From contig NZ_CP022296.1 of NCBI RefSeq assembly GCF_017310035.1, forward strand, positions 3,348,001-3,412,000: a DNA stretch of 64,000 bases, in the 5' to 3' direction. The notes beneath the pieces are model-generated. The model saw only the letters and a list, made by a program, of their open reading frames with translations. It searched no databases and was not told where the DNA came from. The translations under genes and the position numbers were made by a program. Positions 52,811-61,870 of this stretch are shown here, in pieces. How positions within the stretch are numbered: the stretch's first letter is position 1; each line of letters starts with the position of its first letter. Source of the stretch: Nocardioides sp. S5 (GTDB lineage Bacteria; Actinomycetota; Actinomycetes; Propionibacteriales; Nocardioidaceae).

Positions 52811-54061
52811 ATGACGCTGCACGAGGCTCCGCCACTGACCCGCCGGGGCATCCCGCTCGAGCGCGACCTGCGGGTGCTGGCGATCGGTTCCTTCGCCAAC
52901 CGGTTCGGCGCCGGCGCGGTGATGACGACCAGCGCCCTCTACTTCACCCGCCAGGTCGGCTTCTCCGCCGCCGAGGTGGCACTGGCGCTGTCGGTGGCCG
53001 CGATCGTGGGCATCGTCGTCCAGGTCCCCGCCGGACACCTCGGCGACACCCGCGGCCCGCGCCGGGTGCTCACCTGGTGCATGGTCGGCGCCGCGCTCAC
53101 GAGCGCGCTGCCGGTCCTGGCGCGTACGCCGTGGCAGCTCGCGCTGCTCCTCGGCCTGCTGGCGCTCTTCGAGCGGTCCGCCGGCTCCGTCCAGCAGGGT
53201 GTGATCGCCCAGCTCGCGACGGGCGGGCGGGGCGTGCTCTTCAAGGCCTACCTGCGTGCGGTCACCAACACCGCTATCGGCCTCGGCTCCGTCTTCGGCG
53301 GCGCCGCGCTGGTGATCGACGAGACCTGGGCCTACGTCGCCGTCTTCGTCCTCAACGCCGTCTTCACCGGCTTCGCCGCGTGGAACAGCACGCGCCTGCC
53401 CGAGCTCCCGCCCTACGTGCGGATCGAGGGAGAGCCGCGGCTCGCGGTGCTGCGCGACTGGCCCTACGTCGTCGTGGTGGCGATCACGGGCCTGTTCTCG
53501 ATGCACTTCTTCGTCATGGAGCTCGGCCTGGCGCTCTACATCTCCGAGCGGACGTCGGCCCCGCCCGTGATGGTGGCGATCCTGCTGGTCGTGAACACGG
53601 CGGCCGTCGCGCTCTTCCAGGTCCGGCTGTCCCGGCGCGCCGACTCGGTCGAGGCGGGCGCCCGCGCCCTCGTGCGCGGTGCGGTGTGGATCGCCGCCGG
53701 GTTCGCGATCGTCGCGCTGGCCGACCGTGGCGACGCGACGTTCGCGATCGTCGTGCTCGTCATCGGGTCGCTGGTGCACGTCGTCGGCGAGATGATCGGC
53801 TCCGGCGGTCAGTGGGGGCTCCAGATGGGGCTCGCACCCCACGAGCGGCAGGGCCAGTACCAGGGCTTCGCCGGCCTCGGCTTCAGCGTGGTCGCGGTCA
53901 TCGGGCCGCCGGTCGTGACGCTGCTGTGCGTCGAGATGGGTGAGACCGGCTGGCTCGTGCTCGCCGCGATGATGATGGCCATCGCGCTGGTGTCGGTGCC
54001 GGTCTCACGCTGGGCGCTGGCCTCCCGCGAGCGCTACGGCGTGCTGACCCACTCGGGGTAG
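52811..54061 (+). CDS. MFS transporter
   Basis: A 416-residue major facilitator with twelve predicted TM segments and the GHLGDTRGPRRVLT motif A in the 2-3 loop. It resembles drug and metabolite exporters with a long central loop. Substrate unknown. It is followed after about 160 bases by a TetR-like gene on the same strand, with a perfect palindrome between them. Confidence 0.85.
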   Translation: MTLHEAPPLTRRGIPLERDLRVLAIGSFANRFGAGAVMTTSALYFTRQVGFSAAEVALALSVAAIVGIVVQVPAGHLGDTRGPRRVLTWCMVGAALTSALPVLARTPWQLALLLGLLALFERSAGSVQQGVIAQLATGGRGVLFKAYLRAVTNTAIGLGSVFGGAALVIDETWAYVAVFVLNAVFTGFAAWNSTRLPELPPYVRIEGEPRLAVLRDWPYVVVVAITGLFSMHFFVMELGLALYISERTSAPPVMVAILLVVNTAAVALFQVRLSRRADSVEAGARALVRGAVWIAAGFAIVALADRGDATFAIVVLVIGSLVHVVGEMIGSGGQWGLQMGLAPHERQGQYQGFAGLGFSVVAVIGPPVVTLLCVEMGETGWLVLAAMMMAIALVSVPVSRWALASRERYGVLTHSG

Positions 54062-54125
54062 CCCAGCTCCGCCCGGCTACCCGCCCGCAGACCCGCCCGC
54101 GCGGTGCGCGAATGCCCTCGATCGC

Positions 54126-54151
54126 GAGTTGAATTGACGTCAATTCAACTC
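54126..54151. promoter_or_regulatory. Perfect 26-bp palindrome upstream of the TetR-like gene
   Basis: Half-site GAGTTGAATTGAC followed directly by its exact reverse complement. It is AT-rich in a very GC-rich window. It lies 72 bases before the TetR-like ATG and 65 bases after the MFS stop. Size and symmetry fit a TetR-dimer operator. TTGAAT or TTGACG inside it could act as a -35 element. Confidence 0.75.
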
Positions 54152-54222
54152 ACTGATGGGCGTCGCCCGGTGCCTGTGGAAGAGCGATCCGCCAGCCCCG
54201 ATGGTCTGCTGTGCTGGTTGCC

Positions 54223-54780
54223 ATGGACGCCGACACCCGCTTCATCCCTCGTTCGGGCCCGATGTTCTCCCGCAGCAGCCCCGCGAAGGCCCAGATGGCC
54301 ACCGACCTCGCCATTCCGATCCTGGCCGACGGCGGTTGGCCGGCGCTCACGCTGCGCAACGTGGCCTCTGCCGCCAACGTCACGCCGCAGGCCATCGCCG
54401 CATGGTTCCCCTCGGTGGCGGCGATGCGTGCGGCCGTAGCGGCGGTCTACGGTGACCGATGGATCCGCGAGCGTGGCAACCTCGCACGGGCCCGGACGTT
54501 CTCGGCATCCTTGGGCGGGGCCGGGTTGACCCTCCCGGACGTCGCGCTGGCGCTCCTCCCGCAGTCGTGGCTCGAGGAGGTGTTCGACGGCATCTGGCTG
54601 ACCATCGTCGAGGCCGGTCGCTGGGACGATGCGATCGGCTCCTCGGTGGCTGCCATCCGATCGCGGGAGAGGGACCTGATCCGCGGACTGCTCGAGGCGT
54701 CACGTCACGACGAGCTCGCGAGCCTCGAACGCGAGGTGGACCTGGTCCTCACGTTCGTCCACGGGTTCAGACGCGGATAG
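54223..54780 (+). CDS. TetR/AcrR-like transcriptional regulator
   Basis: A 185-residue protein with a TetR-type N-terminal HTH: AKAQMATDLAIPILADGGWPALTLRNVASAANVTPQAIAAWFPSVAAMRAAV, with the recognition helix around VTPQAIAAWFPS. The ligand domain is divergent. Autoregulation through the upstream 26-bp palindrome is likely. ATG 54223 is preferred over GTG 54211. Its last 14 bases overlap the convergent NUDIX-DUF429 gene. Confidence 0.8.
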   Translation: MDADTRFIPRSGPMFSRSSPAKAQMATDLAIPILADGGWPALTLRNVASAANVTPQAIAAWFPSVAAMRAAVAAVYGDRWIRERGNLARARTFSASLGGAGLTLPDVALALLPQSWLEEVFDGIWLTIVEAGRWDDAIGSSVAAIRSRERDLIRGLLEASRHDELASLEREVDLVLTFVHGFRRG

Positions 54781-55966
54781 CCGCCGGAATCCCGTCGGAG
54801 AACACCTCGGGCGTCGCTGGGAAGGACTCCGAGACGCCGAGCGAGTGGCGTACGGCGGACCACGCGGCCGCGCAGGCGTCGAGCAGGTCGTCCTCGCCGA
54901 AGCCGGCGCCACGGAACCACGGCGGCGCGACGATCCCGTGCACGGCCAGCGCCCCACGGCGTGCAGCCACCCCGTCGGCGTCCTTCTTCCGGGCAAGCAC
55001 CGGGGAGCCGGCCATCCGCGCGAAGCTCACCTCGGGGTGGACCTCGATGACCGTGGCGCCGGGGCGTGAGCGCACCCACGCGTCGACCTCCAGCACCTTC
55101 TCCCGCAGCGCGTAGGCCTGCGCGCTGACGCTCGTACGCCCGCCGGTGGCGGCGAGGTTGGCCGCGCGGGCGGCGGCGTACGACCCGGCCTCGAGCGCGG
55201 TGCGGGTCGGCGTGGAGAAGACCGAGGAGGACTTGCCGGCCAGCTGGCGGCGGGCCTCGGCGTCCGCGAGCCGGCCCGAGGAGTCGGGCAGGCCGATGGG
55301 GATGTCGATCGCGACGACGGCGACAGGGGTTCTCTCGCGCACGAGCGCGACCAGCCCGCTGATGGAGGCGTCGACGAAGACCGACGCCCGGCCAGCGGTG
55401 TCGATGAGCACGCCGACCCAGCCGCCGGGGCACGCGTCCACCCCGAGGACCGGCACGTCCGGGGTCAGCACCTCGACCGGTGGGGGCTGGTCCGGTGGCA
55501 CCACGAAGCGCGCCGCACCCTCGTCGCTGAACCCCGCGGCGATGCGCTCGAGCATCACGTCCGACATCTCCGGGAGCGCGGCCACCGGCCACCACCTCAC
55601 GTCGCTCGACTCGTCGTCGGCGACGTGGGCCTCCCCCTCGAGCCAGGTGCAGGCGAAGGTGAGGTCGAGATAGGTCGCGCGGTCGCCGTTGGCGTGCACG
55701 ACCTCGCCGTGGACGGCGGTCGAGGCGAGCCGGTCGACCCGGATCCGCGTGCCGGTCTCCTCCAGCGCCTCGCGCGCTGCGGCGACAGCAGGCTCCTCGC
55801 CGGGGTCCGGGATCCCCGTGACGGGCGTCCAGTGCCCGTTGTCGGCACGCTTGACGAGCAGCACCTCGTCGCCGCGGCGCACGACCGCGGTGACGCCGGG
55901 CAGCCACAGCGGGTCGTGGCCGATCTTCTCGCGGATCGCGACGACGAAGTCGGGGACCGGGCTCAC
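54767..55966 (-). CDS. NUDIX hydrolase-DUF429 fusion protein
   Basis: A 399-residue two-domain protein. Residues 1-165 form a NUDIX domain with the Nudix box GIPDPGEEPAVAAAREALEETGT. Residues about 170-390 form a DUF429 domain (VDACPGGWVGVLID, VVAIDIPIGLPDSSGRLADAEARR, EVHPEVSFARMAGSPVLARKKDADGVAARRG). DUF429 is RNase H-like. The combination suggests nucleotide-linked processing, but no function is known. GTG 55966 overlaps the DUF2017 stop by four bases. Confidence 0.85.
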   Translation of the reverse strand: MSPVPDFVVAIREKIGHDPLWLPGVTAVVRRGDEVLLVKRADNGHWTPVTGIPDPGEEPAVAAAREALEETGTRIRVDRLASTAVHGEVVHANGDRATYLDLTFACTWLEGEAHVADDESSDVRWWPVAALPEMSDVMLERIAAGFSDEGAARFVVPPDQPPPVEVLTPDVPVLGVDACPGGWVGVLIDTAGRASVFVDASISGLVALVRERTPVAVVAIDIPIGLPDSSGRLADAEARRQLAGKSSSVFSTPTRTALEAGSYAAARAANLAATGGRTSVSAQAYALREKVLEVDAWVRSRPGATVIEVHPEVSFARMAGSPVLARKKDADGVAARRGALAVHGIVAPPWFRGAGFGEDDLLDACAAAWSAVRHSLGVSESFPATPEVFSDGIPAAIRV

Positions 55967-56553
55967 GACGTCAGCGCTTCGACGATCGTCTCCTGGAGGT
56001 AGCCGACCCACTCGTAGATGTCGTGCGCCTGGGCCCGCGGGTCGTCCTCGGGCAGGGAGTGCCAGTAGTCCTCGTCGCCTGCCTCGACGCCGAGGCGGGT
56101 CGCGAGCGCGAGCCGGATGTCGGTGAAGGCACGCATCCACGTCTCGGCGTCCTCGGGCGTCAGCTCGACGTCGATCACCAACCCGTCCTCGCGCAGCTCC
56201 TCGGGCAGACCCGCGTCCTCGAGGGTGTCGATGATCTGCGCTGCCGCGCCGGCCTTGCCGTCGCGCAGGCCGCCCTCGGTGAAGCGGCGGAAGTCCGCGG
56301 CCGCCTCCTCGTCGTCGGGGTAGGCCGTCGGGAACAGCCGCGCGAGCACGGGGTCCTCGGGGATGGTCGTGGCACCGGAGAACTCCGCCATGAGCGCCTC
56401 GAAGGCATCTGCGGAGGGGGCGGCCGGCTCGGCACGCTCGTTGCGCAGCAGCTCCACCATCTGCGAGGCGAGCGAGCGCAGCAGGTCGGCCTCGAAGCCG
56501 GTGAAGGTGGCAATGACGCGCGCGGACCGCCGGTGACGCTCGAAACCGCTCAC
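55963..56553 (-). CDS. DUF2017 family protein
   Basis: A 196-residue soluble protein matching DUF2017, the conserved actinobacterial gene next to clpS (Rv1332 in M. tuberculosis). The N-terminal GFEADLLRSLASQMVELLRNE and C-terminal AHDIYEWVGYLQETIVEALTS segments are helical. Function unknown. GTG 56553. It follows clpS by one base and overlaps the NUDIX-DUF429 gene. Confidence 0.87.
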   Translation of the reverse strand: MSGFERHRRSARVIATFTGFEADLLRSLASQMVELLRNERAEPAAPSADAFEALMAEFSGATTIPEDPVLARLFPTAYPDDEEAAADFRRFTEGGLRDGKAGAAAQIIDTLEDAGLPEELREDGLVIDVELTPEDAETWMRAFTDIRLALATRLGVEAGDEDYWHSLPEDDPRAQAHDIYEWVGYLQETIVEALTS

Positions 56554-56554
56554 C

Positions 56555-56851
56555 TCAGGACGCCTTCTCCATCGTCGCCCACAGGCCGTACTCGTGCATC
56601 GCCTGGACGTCGCGCTCCATCTCCTCGCGGGTGCCCGTCGAGACGACCGAGCGACCCTCGGTGTGCACCTCGAGCATCAGCTTCTCGGCCTTCAACTTGT
56701 CATAGCCGAAGTACTTCTGGAACACGTAGGACACATAGGACATGAGGTTCACCGGGTCGTCCCAGACCAGCGTCACCCACGGCTTGGCCAGGAAGGTGAT
56801 CTCGTCGGGCGTCAGGGTCGGCTCGACCTCTACGGGACTGGCGGCTGACAC
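56555..56851 (-). CDS. clpS: ATP-dependent Clp protease adaptor ClpS
   Basis: A 98-residue N-end-rule adaptor. The core [46 protein letters not shown] has the conserved D-D-P-V/N and hydrophobic pocket residues. It delivers substrates to ClpC/ClpA. GTG at 56851 gives the usual length; an in-frame extension to 56890 is open but overlaps pncB. It is divergent from pncB. Confidence 0.93.
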   Translation of the reverse strand: MSAASPVEVEPTLTPDEITFLAKPWVTLVWDDPVNLMSYVSYVFQKYFGYDKLKAEKLMLEVHTEGRSVVSTGTREEMERDVQAMHEYGLWATMEKAS

Positions 56852-56877
56852 GAGGCCATCGTGGCACAGTGTCGGTC

Positions 56878-58191
56878 GTGACGAGCCCACCCCCGGCGTC
56901 CACGGCGCTGCTGACCGACCACTACGAGCTCACCATGGTGCAGGCCGCCCGGCAGGCGGGCACTGCCGCTCGGCGCTCGGTCTTCGAGCTGTTCCCGCGC
57001 CGGCTGCCCGAGGGGCGGAGGTACGGCGTGGTGGCGGGCGTCGGCCGGGCGCTCGACGCGATCGAGGCCTTCCGCTTCGACGGCGCCGCCCTCGCCGCGC
57101 TGGAGGGCGTCGTCGACGCCGACATGCTCGAGTGGCTGGCCTCCTACCGCTTCTCCGGCGACGTGTGGGGCTACGCCGAGGGCGAGGCCTACTTCCCCCA
57201 CTCGCCGCTGCTGGTCGTCGAGGGCACCTTCGCCGAGGCGGTGCTGCTGGAGACGGTGCTGCTGTCCATCTACAACCACGACTCCGCCATCGCCTCGGCC
57301 GCGTCGCGGATGACGCTGGCCGCTGGCGGTCGCCCGTGCATCGAGATGGGTTCGCGACGCACCCACGAGCAGGCGGCCGTCGCGGCGGCGCGAGCGGCGT
57401 ACGTCGCCGGGTTCGACGCGACGAGCAACCTGGCCGCGCGGGCGGCCCACGGCGTCCCGTCGGCCGGCACCGCCGCGCACTCCTTCACCCTGCTCCACGA
57501 CACCGAGGCCGACGCCTTCCGGGCCCAGGTGCAGACGCTCGGGGTCGGCACCACGCTCCTGGTCGACACCTACGACGTGACCGAGGCGGTGCGCCTCGCG
57601 GTCGAGGTCGCCGGGACCAACCTCGGTGCCGTGCGCCTCGACTCGGGCGACCTCGGACTGGTCGCCCGCGACGTGCGGGCCCAGCTCGACTCCCTCGGCG
57701 CGACGTCCACCCGGATCGTGGTGACCAGCGACCTCGACGAGCACGCGATCGCCGCCCTGGCCGCCGCACCGGTCGACGCGTACGGCGTCGGCACCCAGCT
57801 CGTCACCGGCTCGGGCCACCCGACCTGCGGCTTCGTCTACAAGCTCGTCGCTCGCGAGGGGGCGGACGGTGAGCTCGTGTCGGTCGCCAAGCGCTCGACC
57901 GACAAGGCGTCAGTGGGCGGGCGGAAGTACGCCCTGCGCCGCTGCTCCCCCGCCGGGACGGCCCAGGCCGAGGTCGTGGGCATCGGTGAGCGGCCCCGGG
58001 ACGACGCCAGCTCGACAGGCACCAGCGACCGGTCACTGCTCGTGCCGCTGGTCGCGGCCGGCGAGGTCGTCGGGCGCGCGAGCCTCGAGGAGGCCAGGGC
58101 GCGCCACCGCGCGTCGGTCGCCGAGCTGCCGCGCGCGGTGACGATGATGTCGGCCGGGGAGCCGGTGATCCCCACGGTCTTCGAGCAGTAG
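56878..58191 (+). CDS. pncB: Nicotinate phosphoribosyltransferase
   Basis: A 437-residue NAPRTase of the NAD salvage pathway: [75 protein letters not shown] and the catalytic-region [14 protein letters not shown] 56878 fits the conserved N-terminus; GTG 56869 would add three residues. It is followed by pncA, so nicotinamide is converted to NaMN in two adjacent steps. Confidence 0.93.
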   Translation: MTSPPPASTALLTDHYELTMVQAARQAGTAARRSVFELFPRRLPEGRRYGVVAGVGRALDAIEAFRFDGAALAALEGVVDADMLEWLASYRFSGDVWGYAEGEAYFPHSPLLVVEGTFAEAVLLETVLLSIYNHDSAIASAASRMTLAAGGRPCIEMGSRRTHEQAAVAAARAAYVAGFDATSNLAARAAHGVPSAGTAAHSFTLLHDTEADAFRAQVQTLGVGTTLLVDTYDVTEAVRLAVEVAGTNLGAVRLDSGDLGLVARDVRAQLDSLGATSTRIVVTSDLDEHAIAALAAAPVDAYGVGTQLVTGSGHPTCGFVYKLVAREGADGELVSVAKRSTDKASVGGRKYALRRCSPAGTAQAEVVGIGERPRDDASSTGTSDRSLLVPLVAAGEVVGRASLEEARARHRASVAELPRAVTMMSAGEPVIPTVFEQ

Positions 58192-58200
58192 CCTCAGCAG

Positions 58201-58776
58201 ATGAGCCGAGCGCTGATCGTGGTCGACGTCCAGAACGACTTCTGCGAGGGCGGGTCCCTCGCCGTGTCGGGGGGCGCACGCATCGCCGCCGACATCGGTG
58301 CGCTGCTGCACCGCTGGCACTCGAAGGCGGCCGACGCGCCGGCGTACGACGTCGTGGTGGCCACCAAGGACCACCACGTCGACCCCGGCGCCCACTGGTC
58401 GCTCAAGCCGGACTTCGCCGAGTCGTGGCCGGTGCACTGCAAGGTCGGCACCGAGGGTGCGGGCTTCCACCCCAACCTCGACCCGCAACCCTTCGACGAG
58501 GTGTTCTACAAGGGTGAGCACGAGGCCGCCTACAGCGGCTTCGAGGGGCGTACGTCGTCGGGCGAGGCCCTCACGGACTGGTTGCGCGCCCGGCAGGTCG
58601 AGGAGGTCGACGTGTGCGGCATCGCCACGGACCACTGCGTGCGGGCCACGGCGCTCGACAGCGCGGGCGCGGGCTTCGCGACCCGTGTGCTGCTCCCGCT
58701 CTGCGCCGGGGTGGCCGACGACTCCACGGCGGCGGCGATCACCGAGATGAGCGGCGCCGGAGTCGAGATCGCGTGA
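58201..58776 (+). CDS. pncA: Nicotinamidase
   Basis: A 191-residue isochorismatase-fold amidase converting nicotinamide to nicotinate. The catalytic triad is in VVDVQNDFCEGG (Asp), VVATKDHHVDPGAH (Lys, His metal region) and IATDHCVRATALD (Cys). It is 9 bases downstream of pncB and co-directional. Mtb PncA is the pyrazinamide-activating enzyme. ATG start. Confidence 0.94.
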   Translation: MSRALIVVDVQNDFCEGGSLAVSGGARIAADIGALLHRWHSKAADAPAYDVVVATKDHHVDPGAHWSLKPDFAESWPVHCKVGTEGAGFHPNLDPQPFDEVFYKGEHEAAYSGFEGRTSSGEALTDWLRARQVEEVDVCGIATDHCVRATALDSAGAGFATRVLLPLCAGVADDSTAAAITEMSGAGVEIA

Positions 58777-58779
58777 GCA

Positions 58780-59319
58780 TCAGCACCACTTCGCGGTGAC
58801 GGTGCGCAGCACCTTGACGGTGCGCGCGGTGCCCTGACCGAGCGCGTTGAACTGCTTGCTGGACAGCGCCTTCGAGGTGTGGATGTCGCCCGCCAGCAGC
58901 ACGTACGCCGCCCGGCCCTCGACCACCACGGTCTCCCCCGCGTGCTCGAGGGCGTGCGCGGCCTCGACCGCGGAAGCGGTCGGCGGGTCGGCGAAGAGGG
59001 TCACGTAGTGGTTGCCGACCTCGCCGGCATGACCGGCGTGCAGCTCCTCGCCGCGAGCCGTTAGGGCAGCGAGCTCGGCGGTCGTGAAGACGACCGTCGG
59101 CACCTCGAAGCCGGCCTCGGCGGCGTACGCCTCCTCGAGGACCCGGCGCACCTTCGCCGCGGACCGGGCGGGGTGCGTCAGGCGGACGTTGCCGGTGTTG
59201 ATGTAGGTCTCGACCCCGGTGCCGCCGGCGGCCTCGGTGGCGGCCCTGATCGCGTCCTTGGGGAACTTGCGCCTCGCGCCGAGGTTGATCGCGCGCAGGA
59301 ACGCGACGTAGGTGGGCAT
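58780..59319 (-). CDS. DUF1697 family protein
   Basis: A 179-residue protein with the DUF1697 start MPTYVAFLRAINLGARRKFPKDAIR, then YINTGNVRLTHPAR and VVFTTAEL. It is convergent with pncA (3 bases apart). Function unknown. Confidence 0.88.
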   Translation of the reverse strand: MPTYVAFLRAINLGARRKFPKDAIRAATEAAGGTGVETYINTGNVRLTHPARSAAKVRRVLEEAYAAEAGFEVPTVVFTTAELAALTARGEELHAGHAGEVGNHYVTLFADPPTASAVEAAHALEHAGETVVVEGRAAYVLLAGDIHTSKALSSKQFNALGQGTARTVKVLRTVTAKWC

Positions 59320-59355
59320 GGCCCGATCATGCCTGGCCGGACGGGGACCTGTCGC

Positions 59356-60162
59356 TCAGGCGCGCTTGCACTGGCTGGGCGGGGTCACGGCGGGGTCGAA
59401 GACGTGCTGCGGGGGCACGATGTTGGCGCCGTTCTGCGACTCCTTCATCGTCATCGCCCACCAACCGGCCTTGCGCGTGTCGATCTTGGCGAGCTCGGCC
59501 GGGGGCACCTCGCCCCACATGTTGACCACGTCGACGCCGACCTCGATGAGGTGGCCGTGCGGGGTGATGACCGCCTTCGCCTCGACGCCGTCGAGCGCCG
59601 CGGGGACGTCGGGGAACAGCCCGCGGGGCATGCCGGTGATGACGTCCTTCGCGGGTACGCCGACGCTCACGCCGTCGCCGGCCAGGCGGATCGCCCGGGC
59701 CGCGGTGACCGGCCAGGTCGGGTCGAGGTCGGTCGGGAGCGCCCAGCTGCGATCGGCGTCGTCGGTGATGTCGACGTAGCAGGTGGCGGCGTTGGGGCCC
59801 CACGACTCGCTGTTGAAGTAGGTGCGCCCGGCGACGACGAGGTAGTCGACCTGCTGGGCGTTGCCGTCGATGACCGAGTCCATCGACAGCTCGCTGTAGC
59901 CCGTGGAGGGGCTGAAGCGGCCGTCGAGGTCGAAGATCCGCTTGCCGCCGTTGTCGGGGTTCTTGGTGAGCAGCTGGCCGTGCCACTCCACGATGCCCAT
60001 CTTGCTCACCTGCGAGACCAGGCCCTCGAGCTGCTCGCCCTCCAGGACGACCGTGTCGCCCTTGCTGGCCACAGCCTCGCCGGACCCGCCGCACCCGGTC
60101 AGGGCGACGAGGAGACCGGCCCCCAGGGCCCCGGCCCATGCTGTGCTGCTGCGACGTGCCAC
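59356..60162 (-). CDS. LppX/LprAFG-family lipoprotein
   Basis: A 268-residue lipoprotein with a lipobox LTGC (acylated C24) and a mature LolA-like beta fold (KGDTVVLEGEQLEGL, LDLDGRFSPSTGYSEL). Actinobacterial LprG/LppX proteins bind and traffic lipids through the cell envelope. GTG 60162. It stands alone between DUF1697 and lysG. Confidence 0.82.
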   Translation of the reverse strand: MARRSSTAWAGALGAGLLVALTGCGGSGEAVASKGDTVVLEGEQLEGLVSQVSKMGIVEWHGQLLTKNPDNGGKRIFDLDGRFSPSTGYSELSMDSVIDGNAQQVDYLVVAGRTYFNSESWGPNAATCYVDITDDADRSWALPTDLDPTWPVTAARAIRLAGDGVSVGVPAKDVITGMPRGLFPDVPAALDGVEAKAVITPHGHLIEVGVDVVNMWGEVPPAELAKIDTRKAGWWAMTMKESQNGANIVPPQHVFDPAVTPPSQCKRA

Positions 60163-60272
60163 AGGGTTTCCCCGTTCCGGTCCGTGATGAGCTCCGTGCT
60201 CGATCCCGCCCGGAGCCTAGGACCGCCCGGAGGAACCTGTCAGGCGAACCGAAGATCTCGTCAAGGCCACGC

Positions 60273-61184
60273 TCAGCTCGCCATCCAGCCGCGTGCTGCG
60301 CCGACCACCGCCTCGGTCAGGTCGTCCACCAGCCCGGAACCCAGCCGCCAGTGCTGCCAGAACAGCGCCACCTCAGGACGGCGCCCCGGGACCAGCTCGA
60401 CCAGGTCCCCGCTCGCCAGCTGCCCTGCGACGTCGGACTCGGGCAGCAGCCCCCACCCCATGCCCACCCGGATGGCACGGTCGAACTCGCGCACCGACGG
60501 CAGGTAGGTCACCGGTGGCGCGAGGTGGCGACGGGTCACGCGCCGGATGAAGTCGTGCTGGAGGGAGTCGCTGCGGTCGAAGGCCACGATCGGCGCCTCG
60601 GCGAGGGAGGCCGACCCCACCCCGTCGCCGAAGTGGGCCGCGTGGAAGTCGCGGGTCGCGACCGCGACGTAGCGCAGGCGGCCCAGGCGCACGACCCGGC
60701 ACCCCGGGACCGGCTTGGGCTCCCCGGTGATGGCGGCCACCACCTCGCCGCGGCGCAGCCGCTCCGCGGTGCGGGTGTGGTCCTCGCGCACCACCTCGAA
60801 GACCACCCGGTGCCTGCCCTGCACCTCGGCCAGCGCGTCGACGAACCAGCCGTAGAGCGCGTCGGCGTTCACTGCGATCGGCAGGGAGGCGTACGACGTC
60901 CCGTCGCCGTCGTCCTCCTCCACCAGCTCGGCGACGGCCTCGCGCTCCAGCAGCTCGGTCTGGGTCGCCAGTCGCACCAGGACCAGCCCGGCCTCGGTGG
61001 GCTCCAGCGGCTTCACGCGGTGCAGCAGCACCCGACCGATGCGCGTCTCCAGCGCCTTGATGCGCTGGCTCACCGCGGAGGGGGTCACGTGGAGCTCGCG
61101 GGCCGCCGCCTCGAACGTGCCGAGGCGCACGGCGACGGCCAGTGTGCGCAGGGCCACAGGGTCGAGCTGGGTGATGTCTTTCAT
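60273..61184 (-). CDS. lysG: LysR-type regulator LysG/ArgP
   Basis: A 303-residue LTTR with an N-terminal HTH (LGTFEAAARELHVTPSAVSQRIKALETRIG) and effector domain. It is divergent from lysE, the arrangement of C. glutamicum LysG-LysE, where LysG senses lysine, arginine or histidine and activates the exporter. ATG 61184. The 72-base intergenic region holds inverted repeats that may be its operators. Confidence 0.9.
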   Translation of the reverse strand: MKDITQLDPVALRTLAVAVRLGTFEAAARELHVTPSAVSQRIKALETRIGRVLLHRVKPLEPTEAGLVLVRLATQTELLEREAVAELVEEDDGDGTSYASLPIAVNADALYGWFVDALAEVQGRHRVVFEVVREDHTRTAERLRRGEVVAAITGEPKPVPGCRVVRLGRLRYVAVATRDFHAAHFGDGVGSASLAEAPIVAFDRSDSLQHDFIRRVTRRHLAPPVTYLPSVREFDRAIRVGMGWGLLPESDVAGQLASGDLVELVPGRRPEVALFWQHWRLGSGLVDDLTEAVVGAARGWMAS

Positions 61185-61194
61185 ACTTAGACAT

Positions 61195-61239
61195 CCTAAT
61201 GATTAGTGAAAATAGTTCGCTGGATTGAAGCACATCCAG
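61195..61239. promoter_or_regulatory. Candidate LysG operators in the lysG-lysE intergenic region
   Basis: CTAATGATTAG (61195-61205) and CTGGAT-N8-ATCCAG (61220-61239) are inverted repeats in an AT-rich 72-base divergent region. LTTR sites of the T-N11-A class fit such spacing. Confidence 0.45.
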
Positions 61240-61256
61240 CACCTAGCGTTGATCGC

Positions 61257-61856
61257 ATGTTCCAGGTTGCTCTCACCGGTCTGCTCACCGGACTCGCTCT
61301 CATCATCGCCGTCGGCGCACAGAACGCGTTCCTGCTCCGTCAGGGGATCCGCGGCGAGCAGGTCCTGCCCATCGTGCTGACCTGCCTGGTCTCCGACGTC
61401 GTCGCCATCACCGCCGGCGTCGCGGGCCTCGGCGTCGTGCTCGAGCGCTGGCCGTCGGTGCTGCCGGTGGCGCAGGTCCTCGGCGGGATCTACCTGATCG
61501 CCTTCGGCCTGCACGCCGCCATGCGCGCGTGGCGCCCGACCGCGCTCGACACCGGCGAGGGCACTGCCCTCACCCCCGGCAAGGCGGTCCTGCTCACGCT
61601 GGCGCTGACCTGGCTCAACCCGCACTTCTACCTCGACGCCGTCCTCATGCTGGGCACGGTCGCCAACAGCTTCGGCGACGACCGCTGGTGGTTCGTCTCC
61701 GGGACCCTCGTGGCGAGCGTGCTGTGGTTCTTCGGGCTCGGCTTCGGCGCCCGCCTGCTGCGCGGCGTCTTCTCCCGTCCGAGCGCGTGGCGCGTGCTGG
61801 ACTCCGGCATCGCCGTCTTCATGGGCGTGCTCGGCGTGGGCCTGCTCGCCCACTGA
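61257..61856 (+). CDS. lysE: LysE-family amino acid exporter
   Basis: A 199-residue LysE-type exporter with six TM helices and the family motif LIIAVGAQNAFLLRQGI and later TWLNPHFYLDAVLMLG. It exports basic amino acids when intracellular levels rise. ATG 61257. It is divergent from lysG. Confidence 0.91.
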   Translation: MFQVALTGLLTGLALIIAVGAQNAFLLRQGIRGEQVLPIVLTCLVSDVVAITAGVAGLGVVLERWPSVLPVAQVLGGIYLIAFGLHAAMRAWRPTALDTGEGTALTPGKAVLLTLALTWLNPHFYLDAVLMLGTVANSFGDDRWWFVSGTLVASVLWFFGLGFGARLLRGVFSRPSAWRVLDSGIAVFMGVLGVGLLAH

Positions 61857-61870
61857 GCCACCCGACGGTC

